DNA of 64,000 nt from Acidobacteriota bacterium (GTDB lineage: Bacteria; Acidobacteriota; Vicinamibacteria; Vicinamibacterales; CAVVIG01): the NCBI GenBank assembly GCA_018268955.1, contig JAFDVO010000010.1, positions 1 through 64,000 of the forward strand, read 5' to 3'. Each line of letters opens with the position of its first letter. Position 1 is the stretch's first letter. Both the position numbers and the translations under genes were made by a program. The notes below the pieces were generated by a model. That model made no database searches. It had not been told where the DNA came from and worked only from the letters and a program-made list of their open reading frames with translations. Positions 16,613 through 25,782 of the stretch are shown here, piece after piece.

Positions 16613-17404
16613 TTACCGGTTCCAGCGTTCCTTGAACGCGTCCCACTCCTCGCGAAGCGTATCGGGTGGCTGGCCGGTTGCGCGCGCGCGTTCGGGAATG
16701 AGCGCGCGTTGCACGAGGCGATCGATGTCGCCCCGCAATTCGGCGCCGCGGTCGGTCGCCAGTGGCGCACGGACCCACGCCGCCTGTGCCGCAGACCAGG
16801 CGCCCTGCAGGTCGCCCTGTCCCCTGAGCGCGGCCGCCGACCAGTAGGCCGCCACGGCACTTGTCGGTCGCTGGCCCAGTTCGTCGCGCATGCGCGTCAC
16901 CACGGACTGGTACAGCGCCTGCCGCTCGAACTCCATGCGTGGACGTGCGTCCTCGTCGACGGCGCTGGCCCACCAGTCCAGGATCAGGTCTCGCCCGTCG
17001 ACCAGCCCCTCGTCCGAGCGCAGCACGGAATCGAACACCGCAGCCGCTGCGCCGGGGGCCGACTCGAAGAAGAGGGCCTCGCCGAGGCCGACGACATATT
17101 CGAGGCGTTCCCGCTCGGTCAGGTGCTCTGGCGACACCCGCCGCAGCCGCTCACGCGCCGCTTTCAAGTCGTCCGGCAGCACGTTCGCCCGGTAGCGTTC
17201 GAGCAGCGCACGTGCGGCGATGAGGTTCGCGCCGTCGGCACGATCCGGTGCATGCCCCACGTCATCAGCCGCGACGATCGCGGCGTCGAAGTCGCGGGCG
17301 TTGTAGAGCTGACGCGCCCGCGCCAACGCGCTTCGGTCGTCGGCAGCCGCGGCGGGCATCGCAGCACCGGCAAGGAGAACCAGCAGCACGGCGAGGCGAA
17401 ACAT
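16613..17404 (-). CDS. Secreted TPR-like helical protein
   Basis: A 263-residue protein with a signal peptide (MFRLAVLLVLLAGAAMPAAAA). The rest is almost all helical, with paired-helix segments spaced like tetratricopeptide repeats: ARARQLYNARDFDAAIVAAD, GANLIAARALLERYRANV and YVVGLGEALFFESAPGAAAAVFDSVL. No catalytic motif is visible. It is probably a periplasmic scaffold or assembly protein. A -10-like TACGAT lies 6 bp before the ATG and no Shine-Dalgarno is seen. It is convergent with polA and divergent from pcnB. Confidence 0.7.
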   Translation of the reverse strand: MFRLAVLLVLLAGAAMPAAAADDRSALARARQLYNARDFDAAIVAADDVGHAPDRADGANLIAARALLERYRANVLPDDLKAARERLRRVSPEHLTERERLEYVVGLGEALFFESAPGAAAAVFDSVLRSDEGLVDGRDLILDWWASAVDEDARPRMEFERQALYQSVVTRMRDELGQRPTSAVAAYWSAAALRGQGDLQGAWSAAQAAWVRAPLATDRGAELRGDIDRLVQRALIPERARATGQPPDTLREEWDAFKERWNR

Positions 17405-17460
17405 GGCCGAATCGTACCACAGCCGCTGCTCCGGCTAAGACGCTGATTGGAAGAGGTTTA

Positions 17461-17489
17461 TTGGTCGCAATCGGGCGGTTTGGTACAAT
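17461..17489 (+). promoter_or_regulatory. Sigma70-type promoter giving a leaderless pcnB transcript
   Basis: TTGGTC (17461-17466), a 17-bp spacer and TACAAT (17484-17489) end 8 bp before the pcnB ATG at 17498. The transcript would start at about the A of the start codon. There is no ribosome-binding site. Confidence 0.7.
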
Positions 17490-17497
17490 GCCGGCCG

Positions 17498-18916
17498 ATG
17501 GTGGAACCACGGGTCATCCCCCGCGCCGAGCACACGCTCTCCCGCGCGGACGTCGACCCCGACGCACTCAAGGTGCTGTATCGACTTCGGCAGGGCGACT
17601 ACATCGCCTATCTCGTCGGCGGCAGCGTCCGTGACCTGCTGCTGGGGCGACGACCGAAGGACTTCGACATCGGCACCTCGGCGCATCCGTATCAGGTCAA
17701 GAAACTCTTTCGCAACTGCTGGATCATCGGCCGACGCTTCCGGCTCGCGCACGTCAAGTTCGGCACGAAGGTGATCGAGGTGGCCACCTTCCGGCGCCAG
17801 GTGCAGCCAGGCGAGGAGGTGGTGGAGGATGGCGTCCCGGCGGCGGAACACCGCCACGCCGATCTGACGACGCCCGTGTCGATCGAGGCCGCGGAGACTG
17901 AGCGCGACTTCTCACTCGAGATGTCGGATGCCGCCTCCGACGAACGCCTTCGCGCACAACCGCCGCGTCACACAGCGCGCGAGGATGCCCAGATCATCCA
18001 CCGCGACAACACCTTCGGGACACCCGAGGAGGACGCGTTCCGGCGGGACTTCACGATCAACGCGCTCTTCTACGACATCGCGACGTTCTCGATCATCGAC
18101 TACGTCGGCGGCCTCGACGACCTGAAGGCGCGGATCGTCCGCTGCATCGGCGACCCAGTGGTGCGGTTCAAGGAGGATCCGGTGCGGATGCTGCGCGCGA
18201 TCGCGCTCGCGGCCCGCCTGGACTTCACGATCGAGCAGCCGATTCTGGACGCGATCAGAGAGCTGCGCCACGAGATCGCAAACAGCGCGCCCGCGCGGCT
18301 CATCGAGGAGTACTACAAGATTCTGCGCGCCGGCTGTGCGGAGCGGACCTTCCGCGCACTCGTGGAGGCCGGCCTCGTCGAACCGATCTCCCGCGAACTG
18401 CACGAAGGGGCGGGCGACCCCCTCTGGCAGTCCCTCAGGAACGTCGATGACTACCGGCGGCGCTTCACCGGCACGCCGGACACGCTGACGAACGCGGTGC
18501 TGCTCGGGACGTTGCTCGTTCCGCTCGGCCTTGCGCCGCAACCGGGTCGCGGCCCTCGCCGTGACGAGGAGAAGCGCCCGCGTGAGCCCCTGGCCCGGCT
18601 CGGCAACCTCCCGCTGGCGAGGCGCGACCTCGAGCGCCTCCGGCAGATACTCGCGCTGCAGCGGCGCCTCAAGGACCTCACCGCCAGCGTGCGCGCACAG
18701 CGGGCCCTCACGCACCGCAGCATCTTCCGCGAAGCGCTCACCTGGCTGGAAATCCACGGCGGCGCACCGGAAGCGGTCGAGCACTGGATCACCGTGCTCG
18801 CCGAGCGTGGCGCCGACGAACCGGTCGGCGAGGCCTCCCCTGCTGAAGACTCAGGCGACCGCCCACGCCGTCGTCGTCGGCGTCGCCGCCGGCGGTTCCG
18901 CCCCGCGCAACACTGA
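17498..18916 (+). CDS. pcnB: Polynucleotide adenylyltransferase or CCA-type nucleotidyltransferase
   Basis: A 472-residue class II nucleotidyltransferase. The start at 17498 gives the PcnB-like opening VEPRVIPRAEHTLSRADVD; the preceding ALKVLYRLRQGDYIAYLVGG matches too. The catalytic loop is VGGSVRDLLLGRRPKDFDIG with the metal-binding DxD. Further motifs are RDFTINALFYD, DYVGGLDDLKARIVRCIGDP and RFKEDPVRMLRAIALAARL. The C-terminus ends in a long arginine run, as in other poly(A) polymerases, which would bind RNA. PcnB-type N-terminus and basic tail favour poly(A) polymerase, but a tRNA CCA-adding role cannot be excluded. The promoter places the start codon at the likely +1. Confidence 0.9.
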   Translation: MVEPRVIPRAEHTLSRADVDPDALKVLYRLRQGDYIAYLVGGSVRDLLLGRRPKDFDIGTSAHPYQVKKLFRNCWIIGRRFRLAHVKFGTKVIEVATFRRQVQPGEEVVEDGVPAAEHRHADLTTPVSIEAAETERDFSLEMSDAASDERLRAQPPRHTAREDAQIIHRDNTFGTPEEDAFRRDFTINALFYDIATFSIIDYVGGLDDLKARIVRCIGDPVVRFKEDPVRMLRAIALAARLDFTIEQPILDAIRELRHEIANSAPARLIEEYYKILRAGCAERTFRALVEAGLVEPISRELHEGAGDPLWQSLRNVDDYRRRFTGTPDTLTNAVLLGTLLVPLGLAPQPGRGPRRDEEKRPREPLARLGNLPLARRDLERLRQILALQRRLKDLTASVRAQRALTHRSIFREALTWLEIHGGAPEAVEHWITVLAERGADEPVGEASPAEDSGDRPRRRRRRRRRRFRPAQH

Positions 18917-19003
18917 CCCGATCGGTGTCAGGCACCAAGGCAACACGGGTTGCCTCAGAGCCGCTTCAAGAGTGAGACGCAGCCCACTCGGGCTCAAAAA
19001 GAA

Positions 19004-19034
19004 AGAGGGCAGGAGGATGATCCTCCTGCCCTCT
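19004..19034 (-). terminator. Strong hairpin between convergent pcnB and serC
   Basis: AGAGGGCAGGAGGAT (19004-19018) and its exact complement (19020-19034) form a 15-bp stem with a single-base loop. Read on the minus strand it is followed by CTTTCTTTTT, a proper T tract, so it ends the serC transcript. On the + strand the following CTTTC is weaker, but the stem may also stop pcnB. Confidence 0.85.
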
Positions 19035-19098
19035 CTTTCGACCCTGTCTTCGGGCGTGCTGAGTTCTGGATTCCGGTCTGAGTTCCGACTTGGGAACG

Positions 19099-20196
19099 TC
19101 AGCCGTTCTTCCGCTCGAACTCCTGCATGAACGACACGAGCGCGTCGATGCCGGCCTCGGGGAACGCGTTGTAGATGGACGCGCGCATGCCGCCCACCGA
19201 GCGGTGCCCCTTGAGGCCGTCGAGTCCGGCAGCCGTCGCTTCCTTGACGAACTTGCTCTCGAGCTCCTCGGAGCCCAGGCGGAACGTGACGTTCATCAGC
19301 GAGCGATCGTCCTTGTTCGCGGTGCCGCGGAAGAAGCCGGTGCGGTCGATCTCGGCGTAGAGCTTCGCCGCCTTGCGCTTGTTGATCTCCGCGATGGCCG
19401 GCAGCCCACCGAGGTCGAGCAGCCACTTGATGACGAGCCCCATCGCGTAGATGCCGAACGCGGGCGGCGTGTTGTACAGCGACGTGTTCTCCGCGTGCAC
19501 GCTGTAGTTCAGCATCGTCGGCAGCGCCTTGTTCCCGGCCGACTTCGCGACGAGGTCCTCGCGCGCGATGACGAGCGTCACGCCGGCCGGACCGATGTTC
19601 TTCTGGGCGCCCGCGTAGATGAGGCCGAACTTCGAGACGTCCACGGGACCGCTGAAGATGTCGGAGGAGGCGTCAGCCACGAGCGGCACATCACCGACCT
19701 GGGGCAGGGTCGAGTACTCCGTGCCCTCGATGGTGTTGTTCGTCGTCACGTGCACGTAGGCCGCACCCGGCGTGAGCGTCAGCTCCGACTGCTTCGGCAG
19801 GCGGGAGTAGTTTTCGCCCTTCGTGGAGGCGGCGACGTTGACCGTGCCGACCTTCTTCGCTTCCTTCAGCGCCTTCTCGGCCCAGGAGCCGCAGTCGATG
19901 TAGTCAGCCGTCTGGCCCTGGCCGAGCAGGTTCATCGGGACCATGGAGAACTGAAGGCTCGCGCCGCCCTGGAGGAACAGCACCTTGTAGTTCGAGGGCA
20001 CGTTCGCCAGCGAGCGGATGTCCGCTTCCGCCTTCGCGAGAATCGCCTCGAATGTCTTCGAGCGGTGGCTGATCTCGAGCACCGACATGCCGACGCCGGG
20101 CAGCGCCACGAGTTCGGACTGGATCTGTTCGAGAACGGGCAGCGGCAGGACGGCAGGACCCGCCGAGAAATTGAACACGCGATTCACGGTAGTCAT
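19099..20196 (-). CDS. serC: Phosphoserine aminotransferase
   Basis: A 365-residue PLP enzyme that converts 3-phosphohydroxypyruvate and glutamate to O-phosphoserine, the second step of serine synthesis, and a parallel step in pyridoxine synthesis. The start at 20196 gives MTTVNRVFNFSAGPAVLP and has CCGGAG upstream. Signatures are EISHRSKTFEAIL, FLQGGASLQFSMVPMNLL, HVTTNNTIEGTEY and the PLP lysine in YAGAQKNIGPAG. The C-terminus has HRSVGGMRASIYNAFP, which binds the substrate phosphate. It is the last gene of a DUF1015-serA-serC operon and ends at a strong terminator. Confidence 0.97.
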   Translation of the reverse strand: MTTVNRVFNFSAGPAVLPLPVLEQIQSELVALPGVGMSVLEISHRSKTFEAILAKAEADIRSLANVPSNYKVLFLQGGASLQFSMVPMNLLGQGQTADYIDCGSWAEKALKEAKKVGTVNVAASTKGENYSRLPKQSELTLTPGAAYVHVTTNNTIEGTEYSTLPQVGDVPLVADASSDIFSGPVDVSKFGLIYAGAQKNIGPAGVTLVIAREDLVAKSAGNKALPTMLNYSVHAENTSLYNTPPAFGIYAMGLVIKWLLDLGGLPAIAEINKRKAAKLYAEIDRTGFFRGTANKDDRSLMNVTFRLGSEELESKFVKEATAAGLDGLKGHRSVGGMRASIYNAFPEAGIDALVSFMQEFERKNG

Positions 20197-20278
20197 GAAA
20201 ATCTCCGGAAGACCCGGCTCACGCCGGAATGGTCCGGCAGCGTGCCGGCCACGGATGAACACTTGATCCTACCGGATT

Positions 20279-21484
20279 TCAGAGCCGTACGACGCGCAGG
20301 TCGAGAATGTCGGCGTTTCCGGCCCGCAGCGCCTGGAGCGCAGCCTCGTCCGGCGACGCGTCCAGATTGATGCGCGCGACGGCAGCCTCTGCCCCCTCGA
20401 AGACGATGTTCTCGGTTTCCTGCACGTTGATGCCCGCGCTTCGAAGGTGGTCGAACACGTGTGCCAGCACACCGGGGCGGTCCCGGTGCCGCACCACGAG
20501 CATGTGGGTGGCGGGGCTGCTCCTGGCAAGGTTCACGACGTTGGGCACACGGCCGGTGGTCATGTACGCAGTGATGACGCGCACCGTCTCGGCCGCGATG
20601 GCCTCCTGCGCCTGATCCGTGGAGCCACCGATGTGATGCGTGCCGTACACCCCTGGCAGCGCCGCCATGCCGAAGGCGAACTCGCCCGCCGCGGCCGACG
20701 GTTCGCCCGGGAACACATCCAGGCCTGCCCGGACGCCACGCTCGCGCACGGCCCTGTCGAGCGCACCGTAATCAACGACCTCACCACGCGCCGTGTTGAT
20801 GAACATCGCGCCTGACTTGAGACGAGCGAAGAACGGCTCCGCGAGAAGGCCGCGTGTCTGTGCGCTCAGGGCGAGGTGGACGCTCACGATATCGGAGACC
20901 TCGGCAACCGCTTCCGGCGAGGGCAGCACGGTGACCGGCAGTTCAGGCGCGTGCGTGCCGTCGGCAAAGCGGCGGCTCCAGACGACCACCCGAAGCCCGA
21001 ACGCGAGGGCTCGCTTCGCGACCTCCTGGCCGATGTTGCCGTAGCCAATGAGCCCGAGCGTGCTTCCGTAGAGCCCCTTCGCCTTCGAGAACGCCTTCTT
21101 GTTCCAGTTGCCCGCGCGCAGTTCGGCGACGTTGTCGGCGATGCGCCGGTCCAACGAGAGGATCAGGCCGAGCGTCAGTTCGGCGACGGCGATCGCGTTC
21201 TTGCCGGGGCAGTTGGAGACATAGATGCCCCGGCGAGACGCGGCGGCTACATCAATCGTGTTGTAGCCGGCGCCGGCGCGGACGACCAGGGACAGCGCAC
21301 CAGCCTCCAGCATCGCTGCCGTCACCGCCGTGCTCCTTACGACCAACACGTCGGCACGTGTCGTCGCGATCGCCTGGCAGAGCGCGTCGTCTTTCAGGTC
21401 GGCCTGGTAGATCACCTCGCAACCGGCTGCCTTCAGGCCGTCGATTCCGCTCTGCTCGAACTTGTCGGCAATGAGGACTGTCAC
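20279..21484 (-). CDS. serA: D-3-phosphoglycerate dehydrogenase with ACT domain
   Basis: A 401-residue NAD-dependent dehydrogenase for the first step of serine synthesis. The GTG start lies 1 bp after the DUF1015 stop, so translation is probably coupled. Residues 1-95 and 285-310 form the substrate domain (VVRAGAGYNTID). The Rossmann domain has LGLIGYGNIGQEVAKRA; the catalytic Arg is in NTARGEVVD, and Glu and His are in LDVFPGEPS and THHIGGST. Residues about 325-401 are an ACT domain (RDRPGVLAHVFDHL), which usually gives serine feedback. At 401 residues it lacks the extra intervening domain of the long SerA type. Confidence 0.96.
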   Translation of the reverse strand: MTVLIADKFEQSGIDGLKAAGCEVIYQADLKDDALCQAIATTRADVLVVRSTAVTAAMLEAGALSLVVRAGAGYNTIDVAAASRRGIYVSNCPGKNAIAVAELTLGLILSLDRRIADNVAELRAGNWNKKAFSKAKGLYGSTLGLIGYGNIGQEVAKRALAFGLRVVVWSRRFADGTHAPELPVTVLPSPEAVAEVSDIVSVHLALSAQTRGLLAEPFFARLKSGAMFINTARGEVVDYGALDRAVRERGVRAGLDVFPGEPSAAAGEFAFGMAALPGVYGTHHIGGSTDQAQEAIAAETVRVITAYMTTGRVPNVVNLARSSPATHMLVVRHRDRPGVLAHVFDHLRSAGINVQETENIVFEGAEAAVARINLDASPDEAALQALRAGNADILDLRVVRL

Positions 21485-21485
21485 G

Positions 21486-22718
21486 TCAGATCACATGTAC
21501 GAGAAGGCCGTCGCGCAGCTTCGGCTCGAACCACGTGGACTTCGGCGGCATGATGGCGTTCGCGTCCGAGACAGCCATCAGGTCAGCCATCGAGACGGGA
21601 TACAACGAGAACGCGACCGCAAAGCCGCCGGCGCGGACCAGACGTTCGAGCTCCACGGTGCCTCGCGATCCGCCCACGAAGTCGATCCGCTTGTCGGTGC
21701 GAACGTCGAGGATGTTCAGAATCGGACCGAGGAGGTCGTCCTGCAGCAGGCTCACGTCGAGCGATGCGATCGGATCGGGGGCATCGGGATGGCGGCGTGG
21801 CGTCAGCGTGTGCCAGGCGCCGCCGATGAACATGGCGATGGTGCCGCGCTGCCGGGGAGCGGCAGGCCCTGGTTCAATCGAGAATCGCTCAGCGACTGCG
21901 GCGAGGAACGCCTCGGTCGTCAACCCGGCAAGGTCGCGAACCACGCGGTTGTAGGGAAGGATCTGCACCTGATCGTGCGGGAACGCGACCGCCAGCACCG
22001 TCCTGTAGTCGGCACCCTCATCAGGCCCGTGCGCAGAAGCCCGACCTGCGGCAATCTCCGTCCGGGCGCGCGCCGCGCTCGCTGCGCGATGGTGGCCGTC
22101 GGCGATGTAGAGCGTCGGGATCCGCGAGAAGGCTGCGACCAGGGCGTCACGCACGTCGGCCGGCACCCTCCACAGCGTATGCGCCACGCCATCGTCGGCA
22201 GTGAAGTCGAAGAGCGGTGAGGATGCCGTGGCCCGCCGCGCAAGATCGTTGACGTCGGCTGATGCTCGATACGTCAGGAACACCGGGCCGGTCTGCGCGC
22301 CGACGGCGAGGATGTGACGGGTGCGGTCGTCCTCCTTGTCGCGGCGCGTGCGCTCGTGCTTGCGGATGATGTCCGCGTCGTAGTCGACGAGCGAGAAGCA
22401 CCCGGCGATACCGACCTGTTCGTGATCGCCCATGCGCAACCGATAGAAGTACAGCGATGGGTCGTCCTCCAGCTCGAACGCCTCGGTGGTGAGCGCCTGG
22501 TAATTCTCGAACGCGCGTGCGTAGACCGCGTCCGCGTACGGGTCGATCGAGGGCGGCAGGTCTATCTCGGCGCGCGAGACATGGAGGAAGCTGCGAGGGT
22601 TGTTCTCCGCGAGCAACCGTGCCTCATCGGTGTTCACCACGTCGTAGGGTACCGATGCGATTGACGCCGCCAACGCCGGTTGCGGTCGTAGTGCACGAAA
22701 TGGGACGAGGGTTGCCAT
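21486..22718 (-). CDS. DUF1015 protein of the serine operon
   Basis: A 410-residue member of the DUF1015 family, whose genes often sit beside serA and serC. The start at 22718 gives MATLVPFRALRPQP and the family opening VPYDVVNTDEARLLAENN. The hallmark loop IADGHHRAASAARAR lies near residue 200 and resembles the G-x-x-R loop of ParB/Srx-fold nucleotide-binding enzymes such as free serine kinases. It is the first gene of the operon and serA starts 1 bp after it. GATAAT lies 7 bp before its ATG. No biochemical role is assigned here; context suggests phosphoserine or serine metabolism. No serB is present in the window. Confidence 0.9.
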   Translation of the reverse strand: MATLVPFRALRPQPALAASIASVPYDVVNTDEARLLAENNPRSFLHVSRAEIDLPPSIDPYADAVYARAFENYQALTTEAFELEDDPSLYFYRLRMGDHEQVGIAGCFSLVDYDADIIRKHERTRRDKEDDRTRHILAVGAQTGPVFLTYRASADVNDLARRATASSPLFDFTADDGVAHTLWRVPADVRDALVAAFSRIPTLYIADGHHRAASAARARTEIAAGRASAHGPDEGADYRTVLAVAFPHDQVQILPYNRVVRDLAGLTTEAFLAAVAERFSIEPGPAAPRQRGTIAMFIGGAWHTLTPRRHPDAPDPIASLDVSLLQDDLLGPILNILDVRTDKRIDFVGGSRGTVELERLVRAGGFAVAFSLYPVSMADLMAVSDANAIMPPKSTWFEPKLRDGLLVHVI

Positions 22719-22788
22719 CGCGCGGATTATCGCACTGCCCCTGATGGTGCTTCGTGGCGTTCGTGCGTCACTGCGTTCTGCACTCCAC

Positions 22789-23766
22789 CTAGCGGAACGG
22801 GTTGTCCCACTCGAAGCGGATTCGGGCAAGCACGCCTCGGTCCCGATCGCGGCTCCGCACACCCGTCGCGCGCTGCTTGCGGACGTTCTGAACAGCCGGC
22901 CTCCGTGAGAGGTTGGTGCGCGTCGCACGCTGTGTGCCCAGCGACGAATCGGTTGACGGTCGCGTCAACGCCGGACTGGTGCTGTGGGTGGCGGCAGCTT
23001 GGACGCCGGCGAGTGACCCCGAGCTGCTGGGCAACGCGATGTCGTGGGAAGCAGCGACAGCCGGGGAACGGTCCTGATTCCAGGAGCTGAGCGCCGGCGC
23101 GTGTTGGGCTGCGAGGAGCGCCATCCCGGCAAGCATGCAGGCGGCGACGGGCAGGCGCCACGAACGCCGTGGCACGCGGGCAACGCCCGATGGTGACGCA
23201 TGAGACCGCGTCGCATTGAGTTCGTAGATGCGGCGGTCCGCTTCGCGGAGCGCACGGCGCATCTCGACGTGCGAGGTGCCGACGCGGCGGCGCTCGTCGG
23301 CCGCCTGCGCACGCAACTGGGACACCTCGACGTCGGGGTGTGGGTGACCGCCGATTCTCGCAGCCGCTTCCCTCAAGACGATGTCAGGCGCGCCGAGCTC
23401 ATAGCGCGCCAGCGCCGCTGAGAACTCACCGACGCTGTCGAACGGCGGCGCTTCGACTTCGAGAAGCGCGCGCGACACGGTGTAGCGAAGCCCACCCGGC
23501 ACCTTGTCGGGTGTCGCAGCGAGGAGGGCCTCCAGGAGGATCGCTACTTCGACTGTGGTCGGAGTGGCTGCGCTGGACGTGCAGTGAACCGTTCCCGACG
23601 CGTCGAGCGCCACGCTGTCCAGGCTCAACAAGCCGAACGGCGGCGCCACGTGGTCCTGGGAGCTGTTCCCAGCGAGCAGCACCTGAGCGATGGCAACTGC
23701 TTCGGGTGACGTGAGGTGGCAGGCGCACTGGCTCAGCGGGATGGGCGCGAGAGAGGGCGAGTCCAT
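22789..23766 (-). CDS. Single-pass membrane protein, unknown function
   Basis: About 325 residues if started at ATG 23766; a GTG 36 bp upstream is the other option. Residues 1-130 hold a globular part with GLLSLDSVALDASGTVHC and PGGLRYTVSRALLEVEAPPF. This order loosely recalls the C-terminal lobe of a protein kinase without catalytic residues, a weak resemblance. A helical charged stretch (QLRAQAADERRRVG) follows, then one membrane segment (LPVAACMLAGMALLAA, residues about 210-230). The remainder is a Ser/Thr/Arg-rich tail ending FEWDNPFR. It lies upstream of the serine operon on the same strand, with no evident link. Confidence 0.55.
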   Translation of the reverse strand: MDSPSLAPIPLSQCACHLTSPEAVAIAQVLLAGNSSQDHVAPPFGLLSLDSVALDASGTVHCTSSAATPTTVEVAILLEALLAATPDKVPGGLRYTVSRALLEVEAPPFDSVGEFSAALARYELGAPDIVLREAAARIGGHPHPDVEVSQLRAQAADERRRVGTSHVEMRRALREADRRIYELNATRSHASPSGVARVPRRSWRLPVAACMLAGMALLAAQHAPALSSWNQDRSPAVAASHDIALPSSSGSLAGVQAAATHSTSPALTRPSTDSSLGTQRATRTNLSRRPAVQNVRKQRATGVRSRDRDRGVLARIRFEWDNPFR

Positions 23767-23901
23767 TGCGCCCCCGCCTAGTGCGAAAGCGGGGCCACCC
23801 ACCCGGGCCCGCGTCGCTCCGGCTGCCGTGCGGTTTCGCCCACGAATTTCGCCGTCCTGCGGTGGCGGGTGCCACGCTGCTGACAGCGGCGTCCGGATTG
23901 A

Positions 23902-24810
23902 CTACGCTGCCGGTGGCGCGTCGCCGTCGAGTCCGGCCAGCTCGAAGAGCACCGTCGCCAGCGCGGAGTAGTCCAACTCGGCGCCTCCGGAGGCAATGAG
24001 GGCGTTCAGCATCTGCCCGACCACAGCCGTCGCCGGCATGGCCACGCCGCTCGCGCCGGCTGCCTCGGCCGCGAGGCGCAGGTCCTTCTGGTAGAGCCGT
24101 GAGCGGAAGCCAGGCACGTAGTTCCGCTTGAGCATCCGCTCGCCGTGGACTTCGAGGACACGGCTGGCGGCGAATCCACCGAGCAACGCGTCACGGACGC
24201 GAGCCGGGTCGACGCCTGACTTGCGCGCGAGGGCAAACGCCTCGCTCACGCCCGCAAGTGCGCCTCCGATCGCCACCTGATTGCAGATCTTGCAGATCTG
24301 CCCCGCGCCGGGCTCAGGCCCTACATGGACGATGCGCTCGGGGTTACCCATGCACTCGAGCACGGGCCGCACGCGTGCGAGTGCGGCCGGGTCGCCGCCC
24401 ACCATAATCGACAGCGTCGCGTTGATGGCGCCGATCTCTCCGCCACTTACCGGGGCGTCGAGCATCGCGCTGCCCTTCTCCGCCACCAGGCCTGCCAGAC
24501 GCTTCGTGGCCACGGGCGAGATGCTGCTCATGTCGATGACGACCGATCCGGGCCCGAGCGTGGACAGGACGCCGTTGTCGCCGACAAGGACAGCTTCCAC
24601 GTCTGGCGTATCCGGCACCATCGTGATGACCACTGTCGCCTGCCGGGCGACGTCCGCGGGCGAGCTTGCCCCGATGGCACCAGCGGCGACGAGTTCGTCG
24701 ACCGCGGGACGACTCCGGTTGTACGCCACGACCGTGTATCCCTTGGCGAGGAGATGCCTTGCCATGGGCTTGCCCATCACACCAAGACCGATGAAGCCGA
24801 TACGTTCCAT
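23902..24810 (-). CDS. 2-hydroxy-3-oxopropionate reductase-type dehydrogenase (GarR/HIBADH family)
   Basis: A 302-residue NAD(P)-dependent beta-hydroxyacid dehydrogenase. The Rossmann motif is IGFIGLGVMGKPMARHL, typical of the family. The substrate loop is DAPVSGGEIGAINATLSIM and the catalytic Lys is in GAGQICKICNQ, the usual GxGxxxKxxxN motif. Tartronate semialdehyde reductase fits the length and DAPVSGGE loop, but 3-hydroxyisobutyrate or succinic semialdehyde reduction are also possible. It is divergent from the SDR gene at 24955. No glyoxylate genes are adjacent. Confidence 0.88.
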   Translation of the reverse strand: MERIGFIGLGVMGKPMARHLLAKGYTVVAYNRSRPAVDELVAAGAIGASSPADVARQATVVITMVPDTPDVEAVLVGDNGVLSTLGPGSVVIDMSSISPVATKRLAGLVAEKGSAMLDAPVSGGEIGAINATLSIMVGGDPAALARVRPVLECMGNPERIVHVGPEPGAGQICKICNQVAIGGALAGVSEAFALARKSGVDPARVRDALLGGFAASRVLEVHGERMLKRNYVPGFRSRLYQKDLRLAAEAAGASGVAMPATAVVGQMLNALIASGGAELDYSALATVLFELAGLDGDAPPAA

Positions 24811-24954
24811 TCGTGCACTCCAGGGGAGCTGGGAGAATCTCAGGTCGCAGATTGCCTCGCCGGGGCCGTCGAGAACGGCCGATTATGTCGCGGCGACGCC
24901 GTGTTCGCAACGCTCGGCCAATCAGCCATCCGCAATCTACAATCTGCAATTCAG

Positions 24955-25695
24955 ATGGACCTTCAGGGACGCGTGGCGCTCATCACCGGGGCGAAGCGGA
25001 TTGGTGCGGTTGTGGCGCAGGCGCTCGCGGAACGCGGCGCCAGCATCGGGCTGTCCTATGCGCAATCGAAGGAGGAAGCGCTCGCTGCGGTGGCCGCGGT
25101 CGAGCGGGTCGGCACCGGGGCACTTGCCGTGCGCGCCGACCTCAGGGACCCGGATGCATGTGCGGCGCTGGTGGACGCGACCGTCGCCCGTTTTGGTCGG
25201 CTGGACATCCTGATCAACATGGCGTCGGTCTACGTGAAGCGACCGTTGGATTCGCTGTCTCACGCGGACTGGGACGCGGTGGTGAACGTCGACCTGCGTG
25301 CGGCGTTCCTCTGTTCGCAGGCCGCCATCCCTCACATGCGCCGACTTGGCGGTGGCCGCATCGTCAACTTCAGTGATTGGGTCGCGACCAGCGGAAGGCC
25401 GCGCTACCTGGGCTACGTGCCGTACTACGTGGCCAAGGCAGGCGTGAAGGCCCTGAGCGAGGCGCTCGCCCTCGAACTCGCCCCTGACAACATCCTGGTC
25501 AACACCGTCGCACCGGGCCCGATTGTCGCGCCACCCGGAACCTCTGCGGACGAGTACGCAGCCGTGGAGAAGGCCACGCCCCTCGGGCGGTGGGGTGGCG
25601 AGCAGGAGATTGCCAAGGCGGTGCTCGCCCTCGTCGACACGGACTTCATCACGGGTGAAACGATTCGGGTCGACGGCGGACGCCACCTTCGCTGA
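24955..25695 (+). CDS. Short-chain dehydrogenase/reductase (FabG or pteridine-reductase-like)
   Basis: A 246-residue classical SDR. VALITGAKRIGAVVAQALAE is the cofactor loop; the RIG step with a following basic character is seen in PTR1/FolM-type pteridine reductases as well as FabG. NMAS is the structural Asn motif, NFSDW holds the catalytic Ser, and YYVAKAG the Tyr and Lys. GETIRVDGGRHLR is the usual end. The start at 24955 is the first Met before the cofactor fold; TACAAT lies 11 bp upstream. It is convergent with a folate-type reductase gene, which makes a pterin role thinkable but unproven. Confidence 0.85.
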   Translation: MDLQGRVALITGAKRIGAVVAQALAERGASIGLSYAQSKEEALAAVAAVERVGTGALAVRADLRDPDACAALVDATVARFGRLDILINMASVYVKRPLDSLSHADWDAVVNVDLRAAFLCSQAAIPHMRRLGGGRIVNFSDWVATSGRPRYLGYVPYYVAKAGVKALSEALALELAPDNILVNTVAPGPIVAPPGTSADEYAAVEKATPLGRWGGEQEIAKAVLALVDTDFITGETIRVDGGRHLR

Positions 25696-25698
25696 GAC

Positions 25699-25765
25699 AC
25701 CAGCGGGCACGCCCTCTTAGGCTTCGCGCGTCCGTCCTTGTGCCCGCGTGCGCTGGTGCCTTGGT
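25699..25765. terminator. Long imperfect inverted repeat between convergent genes
   Basis: CACCAGCGGGCAC near 25699 pairs with GTGCCCGC and CGCTGGTG near 25740-25760. It sits between the stops of the SDR and the MetF-like gene. There is no T tract, so terminator function is tentative. Confidence 0.35.
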
Positions 25766-25782
25766 GCCAGTCCGTAGTGGCC

